Assembly: GCA_026225945.1 (NCBI GenBank)
Contig: JAMJFZ010000690.1
Span: forward strand, 186,001-250,000
From: Cricetomys ansorgei
Taxonomy: Eukaryota; Chordata; Mammalia; Rodentia; Nesomyidae
DNA: 64,000 nucleotides
Direction: 5' to 3'
Shown piece after piece: positions 10,050 through 21,949 of this stretch. The notes under the pieces are model-generated. The model saw only the letters and a list, made by a program, of their open reading frames with translations, was not told the DNA's origin and did no database searches. Each line of letters begins with the position of its first letter. Position 1 is the first letter of the stretch. Made by a program: the position numbers and the translations under genes.

Positions 10050-10494
10050 TAATAGTATGTGCTTTACACGCCAGTCTTCTTTTTGCTATTGAGTTGGCAT
10101 TGTCACAAAGCAGAGGATTTATCTTTTTCAGGGAGAAGAGGCAGGATTGGGGCCTGGGGTGGGGGTACAGCCAGAACTGTGATGTCACAGATTGCTTTGT
10201 CTCTTGAGAAACTCATCCATCAAACCGTCACCTCTGATTCTGTGTAGGGTCACTACAGAAAAAGGCAGCATGCCTCAGTTTAGGCATTCTGAAGTGTCAG
10301 TCTGTAGTAGGGCTGGTGGTGTGAAGGCGATTCATTTCATTTCAAAGGCCCAGTGGCACGCTGCCGAATACAGGCACAAGCACAGCGCGCTCCTTAGAAA
10401 TAATGACTCCAAACAGCCTGAAATGTAGAACTGTGCCATCTGCTTGTCTCCTCTGATTTATTTGCTTCAGGGTTTTAAATGATGTAGTGAGAAG
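10050..10494 (+). promoter_or_regulatory. Candidate regulatory/exonic segment with CRE-like site and splice donor
   Basis: CpG frequency is higher than in the surrounding AT-rich DNA (for example at 10109-10400). A TGATGTCA site, the deaminated form of the CRE/ATF site TGACGTCA, lies at 10180-10187 inside a near-palindrome. A good splice donor gaag|gtaagt has its GT at 10495-10496. A pyrimidine-rich acceptor-like stretch ends in cag at 10470. No protein similarity is recognised. Whether this is a first exon, an internal exon or only conserved noncoding DNA cannot be decided from sequence alone. Confidence 0.35.
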
Positions 10495-10829
10495 GTAAGT
10501 CTCTTTAAAAAAATGTTTGTAGCATATTTCTCTTGAGTTAAATGGAGATTTGAATTTATAGTATAAATATAATTTTATAATGTAAGTGTGGCCCCTGTCC
10601 TGGGAATATAAGATCAACTTTTTGTCTCTTCTTTTGAAAAAAAGGAGACCATGCCTTACAACTTAGCAGTTTGAGTTTCTTTAGTATTTTAAGATCTGTA
10701 TTTTAAACAATTTTTGTAAAACTAGTAATCCTCAGTATGTTTGATGATGCAGATAAATCCATATGTCTGTGTCTGATATCCTACCTTCCTTTGCTATTTT
10801 TAATTCATTTCCAGTTTGGGGATGATTTA

Positions 10830-11433
10830 AAAACAAGTTGCCATCACCAAGGGTTCCTTTTGGTCCAGCCCAATTGAGGCAGCTCCTAGCTGGTTGCTCC
10901 ATAACTCCTCGAAATTCTTTCTGTTCAGGAAGGAAACATGGAGCTATAAAACTCAGAGGAAGTTTGAAGCTGAGGCGTTCCCCGGGAGACAGCAGAAAAG
11001 GCAGCCGCAGAAGGAGCCAAGGCTCACCTGCACGCCTGTCGCCTGTCTTAGCCTGTCATATTCCTGCACTTGCTCTCGCTGTGTGTTCTGTTCACAGAGG
11101 GATGTATAGGGCTGGGTTCGAGGCCTCAGACAACTGGCCTGGGATAACAGAAACAAGCACCCAGCTTGCCTGCTGTCCCTGTCCCTCCTCTCTCCCGAGG
11201 AGAGACGCTTCTGCGGAAGTCATTTGGTATGTGTGCCGCTTTTGCTTGTGAGAGGATTAGAGAACTAGAAAAGGGCTTTGTGAGAAAAATCCTGGGAGAG
11301 GTTGCTGGGATGAAAGCAAACAGGGAAGGACGATTTCAGCTCTTCTACTCTCCTCAGTCAAGTGGCTCTGAGAACCTCAGTAGCTTGGCCTCCAGCAACT
11401 AGGGATTTTCTTCCATCCACATTGGAGACACCG
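10830..11433 (+). promoter_or_regulatory. Candidate promoter plus noncoding exon ending in donor at 11434
   Basis: A CpG-raised, GC-richer block of about 600 bp, ending in acaccg|gtaagg (GT at 11434-11435), a strong donor. The longest plus frame (10838-11251) starts with TTG and encodes a low-information R/S/L-rich peptide, so I read the block as 5' noncoding rather than coding. A weak AT-rich TTTAAAAA lies at about 10827. The donor is followed 65 bp downstream by a G-quadruplex motif. It could be an alternative first exon of a large neighbouring gene. Confidence 0.35.
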
Positions 11434-11498
11434 GTAAGGAAAATTTTTTTCCTACTACACTAGGAAGCTATTGCATGCAGTTGCCTTTTGAAGTGCCT

Positions 11499-11528
11499 GG
11501 GGTGGGGGTGGGGGTTGGGGGTTGGGGT
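11499..11528 (+). other. G-quadruplex motif (five G-runs)
   Basis: Five runs of four or five G separated by loops of one or two bases, in 30 nt. It meets the usual intramolecular G4 rule with very short loops, which favours high stability. It lies just inside the putative intron after the donor at 11434, on the non-template strand of a plus-strand transcript. Confidence 0.85.
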
Positions 11529-11529
11529 C

Positions 11530-12640
11530 CTAAGGAAGGAAGTTGGTTAGTGATTCTGGGAACATCCTGCATTGTCTCTGCCTAGTGTAGGAGAAAGTCG
11601 CTGTTCGCTGCACAAAGGGCTTGTGGCCAGAGAACAATTTGACTTCTCCCAAACTTGATTAACATCACTTGAGTAATGGGCTGAAACAAAATGGGTGCAC
11701 ATGAAGACACCAGGGCCCATACTGGAATGCACTTATTATCTAAATGATAATGACATTTTAAAGCATTTTTATCTAAATTTGAACAGTTTGGGAGTATAAC
11801 TGATCAGGCTTTTCTCAATTATTTATGTTCTTGGAAAAAAGTATTTTACCACTATGTGTTTTGCTGCATTTGTAACTAGAGCTGTATGGGCCAGAATGGT
11901 TGCTAATACCCCAAGTAATGCCAAGTAAGTTACAGGCAGAATGAGAACAGAGTAGAACATTCCCAATAAAAGTAGGGAAAATGGAATTTGATCTTCCCTG
12001 TGCAGAACATCCTATTTTTCATTTGTTACACTGAGATCTGTGGTCACTGGAAAGATGAAATGAGCAACCTGCCATTAGGGTCAGAAGGGATAGGAAGCAT
12101 ACCTCTTCAGCATTTTCCAAGATTCTGCTGATCATACAGCCTTATTTGGCAACTGATGTTATTCCCTAATTCCATTCTGTTATTCTTGGAGTTGATTTTG
12201 TTGTGCATATGAAAATGTACACATGCATTATTTATACTACATAAATACTCTTTTAATATATGCATATATATATCCTTTTAGTAACTCCTATGACACTTGA
12301 GCCTAATGAGTTCAGAAATGCATTTATTTTGTTTGACCCAAAGTGTTCCTACAAACAATATACTTAGGTATATTCAAAGTTTGGGGATGTGTATAGAAAA
12401 GAGAGCAGTGGCAGACCAGCTAGTCTAGAAGCCTCTCCTAGTAGCTACAACCAAATTCCTGAAATCCCTGTTCACCCCTCCCCCACTGTAAGGACAGAAT
12501 GATTATCTTTGTTGTTGATTCTTTGAAAAACTTTGGCTGCTCCCTAATGTAGGGGGCTTCCTGCATCTCTCCCTGCTTATTAAATTAAAACTAAACCCTT
12601 GCTCTGTGAAATGTTCTGGTGGTAAATGTTTCTTTTGTAA
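11530..12640. other. Unique sequence, no repeat recognised
   Basis: No SINE, LTR or LINE recognised and no credible coding exon. Part of the SINE-free zone. Confidence 0.45.
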
Positions 12641-12642
12641 AC

Positions 12643-12653
12643 TCTGTGTGTGT

Positions 12654-12687
<34 letters not shown>
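12643..12687. repeat. (TG)n microsatellite
   Basis: About 22 TG units with one TATG interruption. Confidence 0.95.
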
Positions 12688-12689
<2 letters not shown>

Positions 12690-12690
<1 letters not shown>

Positions 12691-13970
12691 GCAGTTAATT
12701 ATTATTCTAGTTGATTCTGCTCATCTGAAAATACTGGTCAAGTAAAATGAATTATTGGCGACACTAATTATGTAGGTCCACAACTTTGACTTCTCTTGGA
12801 AACTAGGTCCATTGGGTTTTTTCTACTTAAATTGCAGTCTTAAGATGGCCTAATTTATTAGAATATTCAAAAATTGAAAATATGTGCCATTTACATAGTA
12901 ACACTCAGGGATTTTTTTGAAAGCATATATCTAAATAAATTTCCCTGCGCACATATTACTGTGAAAATTAAAAGTGTGGTCTTTCTTTAAAATGAGCTAA
13001 TTATTTACCAAAAAAGCAAGTCAATTTCGTTTCAGTTTCAGGTTTTCACTCCTCTATCAACTGAAAGTGTTAGTTCAATCAAGTAGTTTTTATCTTCTAC
13101 CTTTAGGAGTTGTTTACAGAATGCTGGCAGTTAATTGTGGGATGGGGTGGAGCATGAGATAACAGTAAATCAATTTATCTGTGAACTGTGAGGGTGCCTG
13201 GGAGGTTTGCAGGCTTTGATCAATGTCATTCACTATTCTCTGCCTCATGCTCACTCCACTTTGAAAGACTATTTACTTTCATCATATTTGAGCCTGAGAG
13301 CATGGAGCTTATTAGAATTGATTTTCCTTCCAGGTTGATATTTTAAAATACTTCGGCTAGTCATTTTTCACTCGTGCCTTCTGAGATTCTCATTCATCTG
13401 GGATATATTTACTGAGTGTCTGTTGTCACCAAGGCAACCGTGTTTGCTGTGAGACATGAAGACATTGTTTTGGTGGGGCTTGTTGCAGAGGTAGTCAAGG
13501 CCAGGGCCAGAAAGACCATCTCTTGATGTCCTAATGATTGTTTGCTCACCCACATGGCTCAATTGCAAATGTGTTTTCAGTAATAACAGAAAACACTAAT
13601 CCTTCTGAATTATTGATACATTAAACTATAATACTAGCTACGTAGAACCTAGAAGCTAAGCTCATCAATAATCTCACATTGCCTGGGACCTTCTGTGTGT
13701 TTTACTCATTAATGGGCATTTAAATAATTCAAAAATAAAAAAATGATTTCTTCTGAATTAATCTGGCCATTGCACAAGTTGAGGAAATAAAGACCATTTT
13801 TTTTTTTTTTGGTAAGCTTAATCTTTACAGCTTATAAATTAGTATTGTTTTTCTTTGCTATATTATGTTTCTTGTTAGATGATTTTTGTTACAGTATTAG
13901 GATGTATCTCAAGAATATATAAATTAATAATTATACCTATAAGAAAATAGTAATTAGGATATATAAATAA
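12690..13970. other. Unique AT-rich sequence
   Basis: No gene or repeat recognised apart from a poly-T run at about 13798-13811. Confidence 0.45.
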
Positions 13971-13974
13971 ATAA

Positions 13975-14190
13975 ATGCTTCTAGGATCTACCATGTACCA
14001 GATATTTCCCTGACCCTTTACAAACATGTTACCATGTGCTCTTCTCAACAATATTGAAAACTGGATAAAATATCCATTTTAAAGACAAAGGGACTTAGTC
14101 CCTGAGAATTGAAGAATGAAGTAGATTATGCCATGCTGTTACTAAGGTAGCAGATTAGGATTTGTTGCCTCTTCCACCAAACCTCTTCTA
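13975..14190 (-). repeat. MIR SINE (minus)
   Basis: Reversed MIR: 'gatctaccatgtaccagat' (from 'tactatgtgccaggcac'), 'tctcaacaatattgaaaactgg', 'ccattttaaagacaaaggga' (from 'cattttacagatgaggaaact') and 'tgctgttactaaggtagcag'. MIR is a tRNA-derived, CORE-containing SINE older than the placental radiation. Confidence 0.75.
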
Positions 14191-14394
14191 AGCTCATTTC
14201 TCTGTTGCTCTCATTGCTCAGGTCTTTCTACCCAGATTCCTATCAACCAGTTAGTTTTCACAACTTATTTCAGATACTCTCCCTACTTGTTCTTTTCCCT
14301 GAATTTCTTTATGAGCAGATATGGGTAACTATGGACAAGGTAGGTCCTATACATACATATGTATAGAAAGTGCTTTTGAACTAAATGTGATTCA

Positions 14395-14512
14395 TATACG
14401 GAAGTTGGGAGGCTGAAGCAGGAAGATTGCCCCAAGTTTGAGGCCCACAGAATAAGTTTGCCAGTTCAGCCTGAGCAACAAAATCGGAACCTGTCTTTAA
14501 AAACAATGGGAG
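14395..14512 (+). repeat. Old B1-like SINE (plus)
   Basis: 'ttgggaggctgaagcagg', 'agattgccccaagtttgagg', 'cagcctgagcaaca', 'acctgtctttaaaaac'. The resemblance is to the ancestral FLAM/PB1-like form rather than young B1, so it is old. Confidence 0.65.
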
Positions 14513-14519
14513 AAGAACC

Positions 14520-15765
14520 TGCTTTTGAAATTCCAAGGAAGAAACTACATGTTTTTTATATTCAGTATGTTATACTGGCATGTACAGTAGAGCATATTAG
14601 ATTTACTTTGTTAGGAGAAATGAGAGGTTGCCTTGGGTTTTTGACCATGTGTACCTGGGATTCAGCTAGGTATCTGGTGAATAGCACTAGTCCATATACA
14701 TGCTGGGATGTGTATATGTCTATTCTGTATAGAGGGTTCTATTTTAACTCAGCCTCACTTTCTTCTGCCTCCAGAATAGAAACAGAGGAAAGCATGGAGT
14801 TGTAGAAACCTTGAAAATGCATGTTCTTTTCCCATATGAAGTTACTACTTCAAAAAACCAAAATCATATCAGACTACTTAGAAAAAATTATTACTAAATG
14901 TCCTGATAATCTGATATATTCATAGTAGAATCATTAATTTACCTCTACATACTTACCTACTATCCAGTTACTTTGTATATCAACAAAGTATCAAAAATAT
15001 ATTGAAAAATTTAAAGACATAGATATATGATATTTCTGAAGGCCAGAAGCTCCAAATAGGTATAAAATCAGGGTGAAGCACTAGCATGGCAGTATTCCTT
15101 CTGGAATCTCTCAAATAGAATTTAGTTTGTTTTCTCTGCCTCCAAATGCCACCAGCATTCCTCATTGTATTGTCCTGTAGCAGTTTGAATTCTATCCCGT
15201 CAAATCATTTTCACTGACTGTGTCTTCAGCCTTCCTCCTTCCATTATAAAGATTATTACCAAGACCACCAGGCAGATAGAAGAAACTGTCCCATTTTGAC
15301 ACCTGAGATTTGAACATTCAAATGTGCATATCTTTGTGAGATACATTATTTTCATTACCACACATTTTAAATGTAGGTGATATTTATTCTGTGGTTATAT
15401 AGACAGCTGTGGAAACATTAAATGAAGTGAAAGTACCATGTTATTAGAAAGTTCACTGATCGAGACCTTTGGAAATGGAGGCCAGCTAAGCTGAAGTACA
15501 GGAGAGAGAGGTTAAGAGCCTGACTTCCCAGAGTGTGCTGAGAAGATAAGAAAGCCTTTGATGGGAATTGCAGATAATACTTTGGTAGGAGAGCTGAGAG
15601 AAAAAAATGTAGTTCAGAATAATTTAGTTAAATAATGCGAAGGGAGAGAGCATGGGTAACTAAGATGTATGCATGCTGCTCTAAGGGCTGGTGATACAGC
15701 CTATGTGTATCAAGAAACACTTCTCTTGTGACTCCAAATCCATCTGTGAAGACACTGGTAATATT
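14520..15765. other. Unique sequence
   Basis: No gene or repeat recognised. A frame at 14458-14805 partly overlaps the preceding SINE and has no domain content. Confidence 0.45.
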
Positions 15766-15769
15766 AGCG

Positions 15770-15960
15770 ATAACATATTTATTCAGTGTTTTCTTTATCC
15801 CAAGCGCAATACAATGGATCTTCATACCAATCCTCTTAGATAGGTACCTCTATTATTATCATCATATTTTCAGATTAAGAAATAAATTTGCCCTGGAGTT
15901 GCAAATTTTGCAAGGGGAGAGAAATGATTTGAAGACTCATATCCTGGCTCCAGGGTCTAT
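15770..15960 (-). repeat. MIR SINE (minus)
   Basis: 'atatttattcagtgttttc', 'cataccaatcctcttagatagg', 'tacctctattattatcatca', 'ttttcagattaagaaat' and 'ttgccctggagttgcaa' follow the reversed MIR consensus through the CORE region. Confidence 0.8.
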
Positions 15961-17438
15961 AGTTTTAATTCTTCTGACTGACTGCCTTGTCACAGTGCCA
16001 ATTATAGTTTTATGTGATTCTTCCTGTGAGAATTAGCTGTACTTTTCCAAGGTGAGGGCAGAAGAGTAGCAGTTATTGCTATCATGCTGAATCGAAGTTT
16101 GTTTGTTTGTTTTTCTTGTGAAAAATTCCTCTGGAGCACTGGCCATCAGGAGAGTATGATTCGATTCAGAGTGATATGTAACAGTTGCGTGGAACAGTAA
16201 GACTGGACTGAAGGGAAGACTAGAAATTTTCTACTCTGCTTGCTCTTTAAGAATTGATATCAACACCAAGGTGGGGGGGAAACATTCATGAAAAACAGAT
16301 TATTTTAAAAGTACATGGATCCAAGGCCTTCTGAATAAATCTGCAGTTAGCATGTAATATTTTATATAGGGGAGTGGGCAGAACCATGGAAAATTGAAAG
16401 GATGGGATGCATGGCATTTTCTCTAGTCATTGAATGACACAATGTCATTGTGTCTTGACAAGAAAAATAAGTGTAAATTTCTTCTACATTTTTATCTTTG
16501 TCAAACTATTCTACAATCTCTGTAGAATCTTTAATGTTAAATTATAAAACGTTTGTCCCTGAGATCTATAAAAATTCCTACAGCGATGATTAAGGCAAAA
16601 ACCTCCTTACCAAGAAATATGACTGATAATAATTTTCTTTTTGGCTTTTTGTAGTTAGGTCACCAGGAAGATGAGTTCTTGCCAATTAAATTTGCTTTGG
16701 GTTTTTGTAACAGGCAGATTTAGATTGCTTAACATTTTCCACTCTTCAGGTATTTAATAGGCAGTTGCTTGATGTTGAGCCGGCATTTGATTGTTGCTTG
16801 CCATTCTCATTAGGAAAGCTCTTCTCTGCAGTAAAAGGAGAGGAGTCTCATGAGATAGCAGGCTATTCTTGAACTACTTGTTTTTGCCCCCTTGGCCCAG
16901 AAACCTGACTCCCAAGACCTGTTTAACTACTGGGGAAGGACTCCATGATCTTTCTCATCTGGAACAGCAAACCTGGAGACTTTGGCTATATCCTCATGAC
17001 AAAAGGTGGTCATATTTTGGGGTAGTTATCTCTGTACTATCTAAACCAATATTATTATTTATCAAGGTAGTCTTCAGCTTGATTTAATTACAGAATTTCG
17101 AAGTCGACTTGTTCAATATTACTCTCTGAAACTATAATTTAGTTCTGAGTAAGAATTCTCAAAACTATGAGGTTTATGCAGTAATTTGTTAGCCAAGCCC
17201 TAAGGACATTCACATTCAAGATGTTCCTTCTTCAGGCTTATACTTGCTGACCTATGTGTGAGCAGAACACTTCAGGGGACTCTTCCATTAACTCGTCCTC
17301 AAACTTATGTCAAGAAAGGGACAGAGTTGAATTTATCACTCCAGATTATCTGACCCCCGTGTTCATTGTTTAAAGGAGGACATCATTAGTTACTTTTAAA
17401 TAATGTATAACTATGGACTAGTACCTTTGGGCATGGGC
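15961..17438. other. Unique sequence
   Basis: About 1.5 kb with no recognised repeat or gene. It contains a (GTTT)n run at about 16100. Confidence 0.45.
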
Positions 17439-17800
17439 AAATAGATTTAAAAATAGTGCATTGGAACAAGGCCAGTCACTAATCCCTGCATTAAGGGTGA
17501 ACTAGGCAATCCAGAAGGAGAAAAAGGGTCCCAAGGGCAGGCAAAATGGTCAGAGACACCCACCCCACCCAGTCTGTAGGAGCTCTGCAAGAACATCAAG
17601 TCAGACAACCACAAGACATATCTAGGGTACCCTGAGTGTTAACACTGGAAAGACTGATCTTATATGGGGAAAGGTTGGAGGGGATGGTAGATCTGGAGGA
17701 GAGGGGAGATGTGGGGATCTGGGAGGAGCAGAGGGAAAGGAGAAGGGGTGTTGGGATGTATTATAGGAGATAAGAAAAATAAATAAATTTAAAAAATTAA
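17439..17800 (+). mobile_element. Short L1 insertion with 5' inversion (twin priming)
   Basis: The right part (about 17636-17800) is sense L1 3' end: a G-rich tract, then an A-rich tail 'aagaaaaataaataaattt'. The left part (about 17459-17635) matches the L1 3'UTR in the opposite orientation. It reads 'gtcccaagggcagg' on plus, exactly as the minus-strand L1 does at 4249-4262. The two parts come from adjacent L1 3'UTR sequence, so the 5' portion is inverted. Possible but A-rich flanking duplications are at 17439-17454 and 17781-17797. Confidence 0.8.
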
Positions 17801-17846
17801 AATAATGGTTTGGGTGATGTTTTGTTTGATGTCTTCATTCAACTCG

Positions 17847-18026
17847 AAATGCATCGAGGCTTGAGACTACTGAAAACACAAGCTTGCTGAGTTTCACTTG
17901 CCAATATCTTTTTCTGTGCCATATAACAGAAGCAAACAGTCTAAAATATGTCTTATAATAATAATAACAGAAAACTACATATATTTGTTAGTTATATGAA
18001 CTTTCCCTTAATGGCAATACTTGAAG
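17847..18026 (+). repeat. Local direct duplication, copy 1
   Basis: About 180 bp that recurs, about 85% identical by eye, at 18400-18571 in the same orientation. Shared landmarks are 'actactgaaaacacaagctt', 'tctttttctgtgccata' and 'gtcttataataa'. It matches no repeat family I know. Confidence 0.85.
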
Positions 18027-18399
18027 TTAAGAACTGAGTAGCAGATTGGTAGGGAGAAATTTGTTCAGATGTATATGCATACCATTAGGAAATGAGACAT
18101 CACCTGGATTATCTTACATTTTTTCAATAATAATGAAAGAAGAAACTCCAGTGTTGAAACCTAAGTAAGTGTAGCTACCAATATCCTAATAACATCTGCA
18201 AAGATAAATAGCATGAATTCTCAAAAACTACTTGATGAAAAGACTTTCCAATACAAACTTTGAACACCCTTACATCAAAGTGCCACTATATTGTTCTTCC
18301 CTCTATTTCTACACTGCAAGTATCAATTAATAGTTGCTTTTTGGATAATTTGTGTTAAGGTGTTCAATGAACTTAAGTTCAGTATACATATGTATATGT

Positions 18400-18571
18400 A
18401 AATGCATAGAGGCTTGGAACTACTGAAAACACAAGCTTGACTACTGAGTTTCACTTGCTGATGTCTTTTTCTGTGCCATAAAACAAAAGCAAATAGTCTA
18501 AAATGTCTTATAATAAAAAGAAACTACCTATCTTTGTTAATTGCATGAACTTTCCCTCAGTGGAAATCAAG
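18400..18571 (+). repeat. Local direct duplication, copy 2
   Basis: Second copy of the segment at 17847-18026. It differs by substitutions, a small insertion after 'acacaagcttg', and shorter AATAA runs. The homology ends near 'actttccctcagtgg'. The intervening 370 bp shows no clear repeat. Confidence 0.85.
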
Positions 18572-20845
18572 GAAAACATGGAAACTGGAATATAAGTGGA
18601 ACATGAAAAGCATTTAAGCAAACTTTCCTAAATTTAAGCAAACATTTTACACAAGTAGATTTGTGTAAATGTAGGCAGAGGGTCTAAAAGATACCAATAT
18701 GTATTAGGAATAAATAAACATAAATATGCTACAATTATAAGTAATGTAAGCCCTAGTAAAGATTTATTGCTTACCTATAAGTTTTCCACTGATGTAATAG
18801 CAACATAGATATAGGCAGCAGTTAGAAGTCTGTAAAATTTTGTTTGTACCACTTCATAAACTAATTTTTGAAAGGATGAAGACACACAATGATGTAATAA
18901 ATAATTACAGAGTAGTTTCTATCCCAGCATGTCCATTCATTGGATTCTAGGGCTCAAGCTGCTTTTCTTTAAAACCACATGCAATAAGCACTCTAGCTTT
19001 GGGAATGGACTAACCACTTTCTAATTTATAAATGTCATGATTTCTACATTGTGGAGTAACTTCAGTGAAGAAAACCTTATTTTAGTGGCTTAATTTCCTC
19101 TGAATATTGTTGGCCTGCTGTCTTTAATTCTAGTTGAATGCATGTTACCATAGGAGTCCCTCTGAGTTCATGGTGTTTCGGTTATTCTTCATGGACAAGT
19201 TCCAGTTCTTTTGGTGATAGAACTAAAAGCCCACAAGATGCTGTGTATCAGCAATGAAACAATTAGTCTTTGAGAAGCTTTGAGGGAATTTCTTAAGCAG
19301 TGAATTAATCAGTGAGATTCTGGTCCCCGTTCACAAATGCCAGTTCTCTGAGAGGTCTCCCTCTACCCACTCCTGTTCCTGGTCTTCTTATTAAAGGTGC
19401 AAAATTTCATAAACCTTTAGTAAAACATTATGAAATCTCTTTTTGTGCATTACAACTGGTATTTTTTTTTGCAGACGTGTATTTCCATAATTAAACATCC
19501 TAAAATACAAATCCCATTATTATTTGTTATGTCTAGTCAGTAATTAGACCTCAGCTGGTAGAGCAATTTCAGAACAGAGTTTACCAATTTACATACTAAT
19601 CCAGCAGAGTCTGGTGGGACATGATTAGCATAGATTCAGTCAACATCTTAATTAGCCTTCATCCCAGCATGCACTCTGAGGTGCCTTACCCCACCCCCAT
19701 CCAGTGGGCCTTGTTTAGCTTCTTTTTTATCCAGCAGATTCCCACTCTTCAAACTATCTTTTCCAGAGCTCTTTTTCTAAGATGAAACAACTTAAAGTAG
19801 TTGGCAAAGAATGAAATTTTACGGAAAGCGCTGGAACTTGGAGAAATTTGACTATGAGTGATATCTGACCAAAGTAACAGAGTGTGTTCTTATTGAATGT
19901 GAGACTGTACCCAGTTTCCCAACCTCAACTCCAGTTCCAGAAAGCAAGATCTATTAATTCATACAGAATGTATGAAAATGTTACCTCTTTTCTAAGTCCA
20001 TCAGAAAAAGAAATTATTTCTTCTTGCCCATGAGTAGTTTGCTGTTGAACTGTCACCAGCTACTACAGCAGGAAAATTTTCCACACTGCTTGTTAAAGAC
20101 CTTGGCCTTTCTGTCCATCCATGGAAAGATAGCCACCTATGAAATGTTTTTCTCCTAGCTGAAGACCATAATTAAATTACCTCCCAAAGAGTCTCTACTT
20201 TATTTTGAATGCTTCTAGCCTCCTAACTCCCTCTGGGATTCTTTTTCTTCAACCCTTTGATCTTCTTCCTGGTTTTCCTCTGAGTTATTTCCAAATTCTC
20301 CACACTTCTCTTTAATTGTGGCACTGAGAACTAGGAAGAGTACCTTTGAAGTAGTTTGAATGGCCAGATTCTCTGAGGATAAATTCCCAATACTTGTGTA
20401 TTTCCATATTCAATTTACTCTTGGAAACCATGATTTTTATTAGCTAGCTGTCTTGGCTTTTTCCTCTTCTATTTAAAAGATAATAAGTTGAGTGTTCTGT
20501 TTGTGGGTCATTTCATATCCCAGAGAAGATTATTATTTGCTTTGTAGATATTTTACAGTTTATCAGAAGCATTTTGAGTTTCAATTTCATTTTGCAAAGC
20601 TATAAACTACTGATGTTGATGCTAAGGTTTTTGAAACCATTTGCAGACTCAGTTCTGGTATTACCAATGAATTATTGCATATCTCATGGGAATGAAGACC
20701 TTGAGGGCAACTGGGGTAGTCCCAGGAGAATATCACTTGATAAACCTTCAACCATGGGCTCATTTCTTTTGTTTTCCTATTCTTTGTTACCCTATACTTT
20801 TTTGAATTTTTTCTTAAGAGAATATCATCCTTCCATATTTCTATC
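18572..20845. other. Unique sequence, repeat-poor
   Basis: About 2.3 kb with no recognised SINE/LINE/LTR and no exon signal I would defend. AT-rich throughout. Confidence 0.45.
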
Positions 20846-20856
20846 TCTCTCTCTCT

Positions 20857-20930
<74 letters not shown>

Positions 20931-20966
20931 ATACATATACACACACATACACACACAAACACACAT
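20846..20966. repeat. Compound (CT)n(CA)n microsatellite
   Basis: A long CT run with one TTTT interruption, switching to a CA run with AT and AA interruptions. One strand is fully pyrimidine in the CT part, so triplex (H-DNA) formation is possible there. The CA part can adopt Z-DNA. Length is likely polymorphic. Confidence 0.97.
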
Positions 20967-21949
20967 TTTTACTCAGTACCTATACTTGACATTTTTCTCA
21001 CCAAAAAATTATATAATTGTAGGAGTTAATAGTAACATGAGGAGAGTCAATGGAATAAGATAAACACCTACACACAATATGCTGTTCTGGCTTCCTATTG
21101 GCTAAGTTGAAACTGGGCTACACACAAGTCACAGATGACAACACTTCAAAATTACTGACTAATGGATATTATAAAAATTAGAATGAGGAAGCAAAAATGG
21201 TCACTGCTACTCCCAAAGGTCCAATAGAACCAGGTTCAGAAATATATTCCTCTTGGCATGAATTATTCATACCATATAAAAAGAGGTAGTCATAGTGTTG
21301 CTGGTGTGTGTGTAAATGAACTACTTAAACTCTACCTTGATGTGTCAGGAACAAAGCTCATGTTTTAATTCTAGAATATGTCTGAGCTTGCAAAAAACTA
21401 GGATTTATATTGATCTGAATTAAAGAATCCTTGAAATTATACAAAGTTTATCCAAATACCTTTGGAAATTAAAAAAGATTAGTTGTGCATGTATGAACAA
21501 GAAGCAAGTGTGAGGCCTTGCACATGAATGCCTATAGAGACAAAGGCATCTTTTACTGTTCAGAACCTTAAAAACAGTTCAAATATCCCTTACTGGGACT
21601 CCACATCTTCAAGAGTTATTGCTAGAGGATTACAAGGCTGACATTGGGAGACTCTCTTTAGCTAGTTGGTTAACTTTTTCTGTTGTTATTTTTGTATGGC
21701 TAGTCAAAATTGCATAAATATTTGCTACAGTGTTATATTTAAATGTTCTTCACCATAGTAGGTATAGAATTTATGTGTACATCGTGAATGTCCTTGTTTC
21801 CCTTCTGGATGGCTTTTCTGATATCTTGGTGAAACAACTGAACTCTCCCTCCTTTTACCTGGTTAGACCTGGAAGTGTGTGAAAGACCAAACCATGAAGT
21901 TTAGATACTGTAAGTAGATATTAGAATAGCTCAGGAAAGAAAAGGGATT
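20967..21949. other. Unique sequence
   Basis: No gene or repeat recognised between the microsatellite and the ancient L1. Confidence 0.4.

Noticed and set aside
10838..11251. 137-codon plus-strand frame
   Set aside because: It starts with TTG rather than ATG and encodes a low-complexity R/S/L peptide. The length is explained by higher GC (fewer stops). Kept only as a candidate noncoding exon.
20574..21029. 151-codon plus-strand frame
   Set aside because: Most of its length is the translated CT/CA microsatellite (S/L then H/T repeats).
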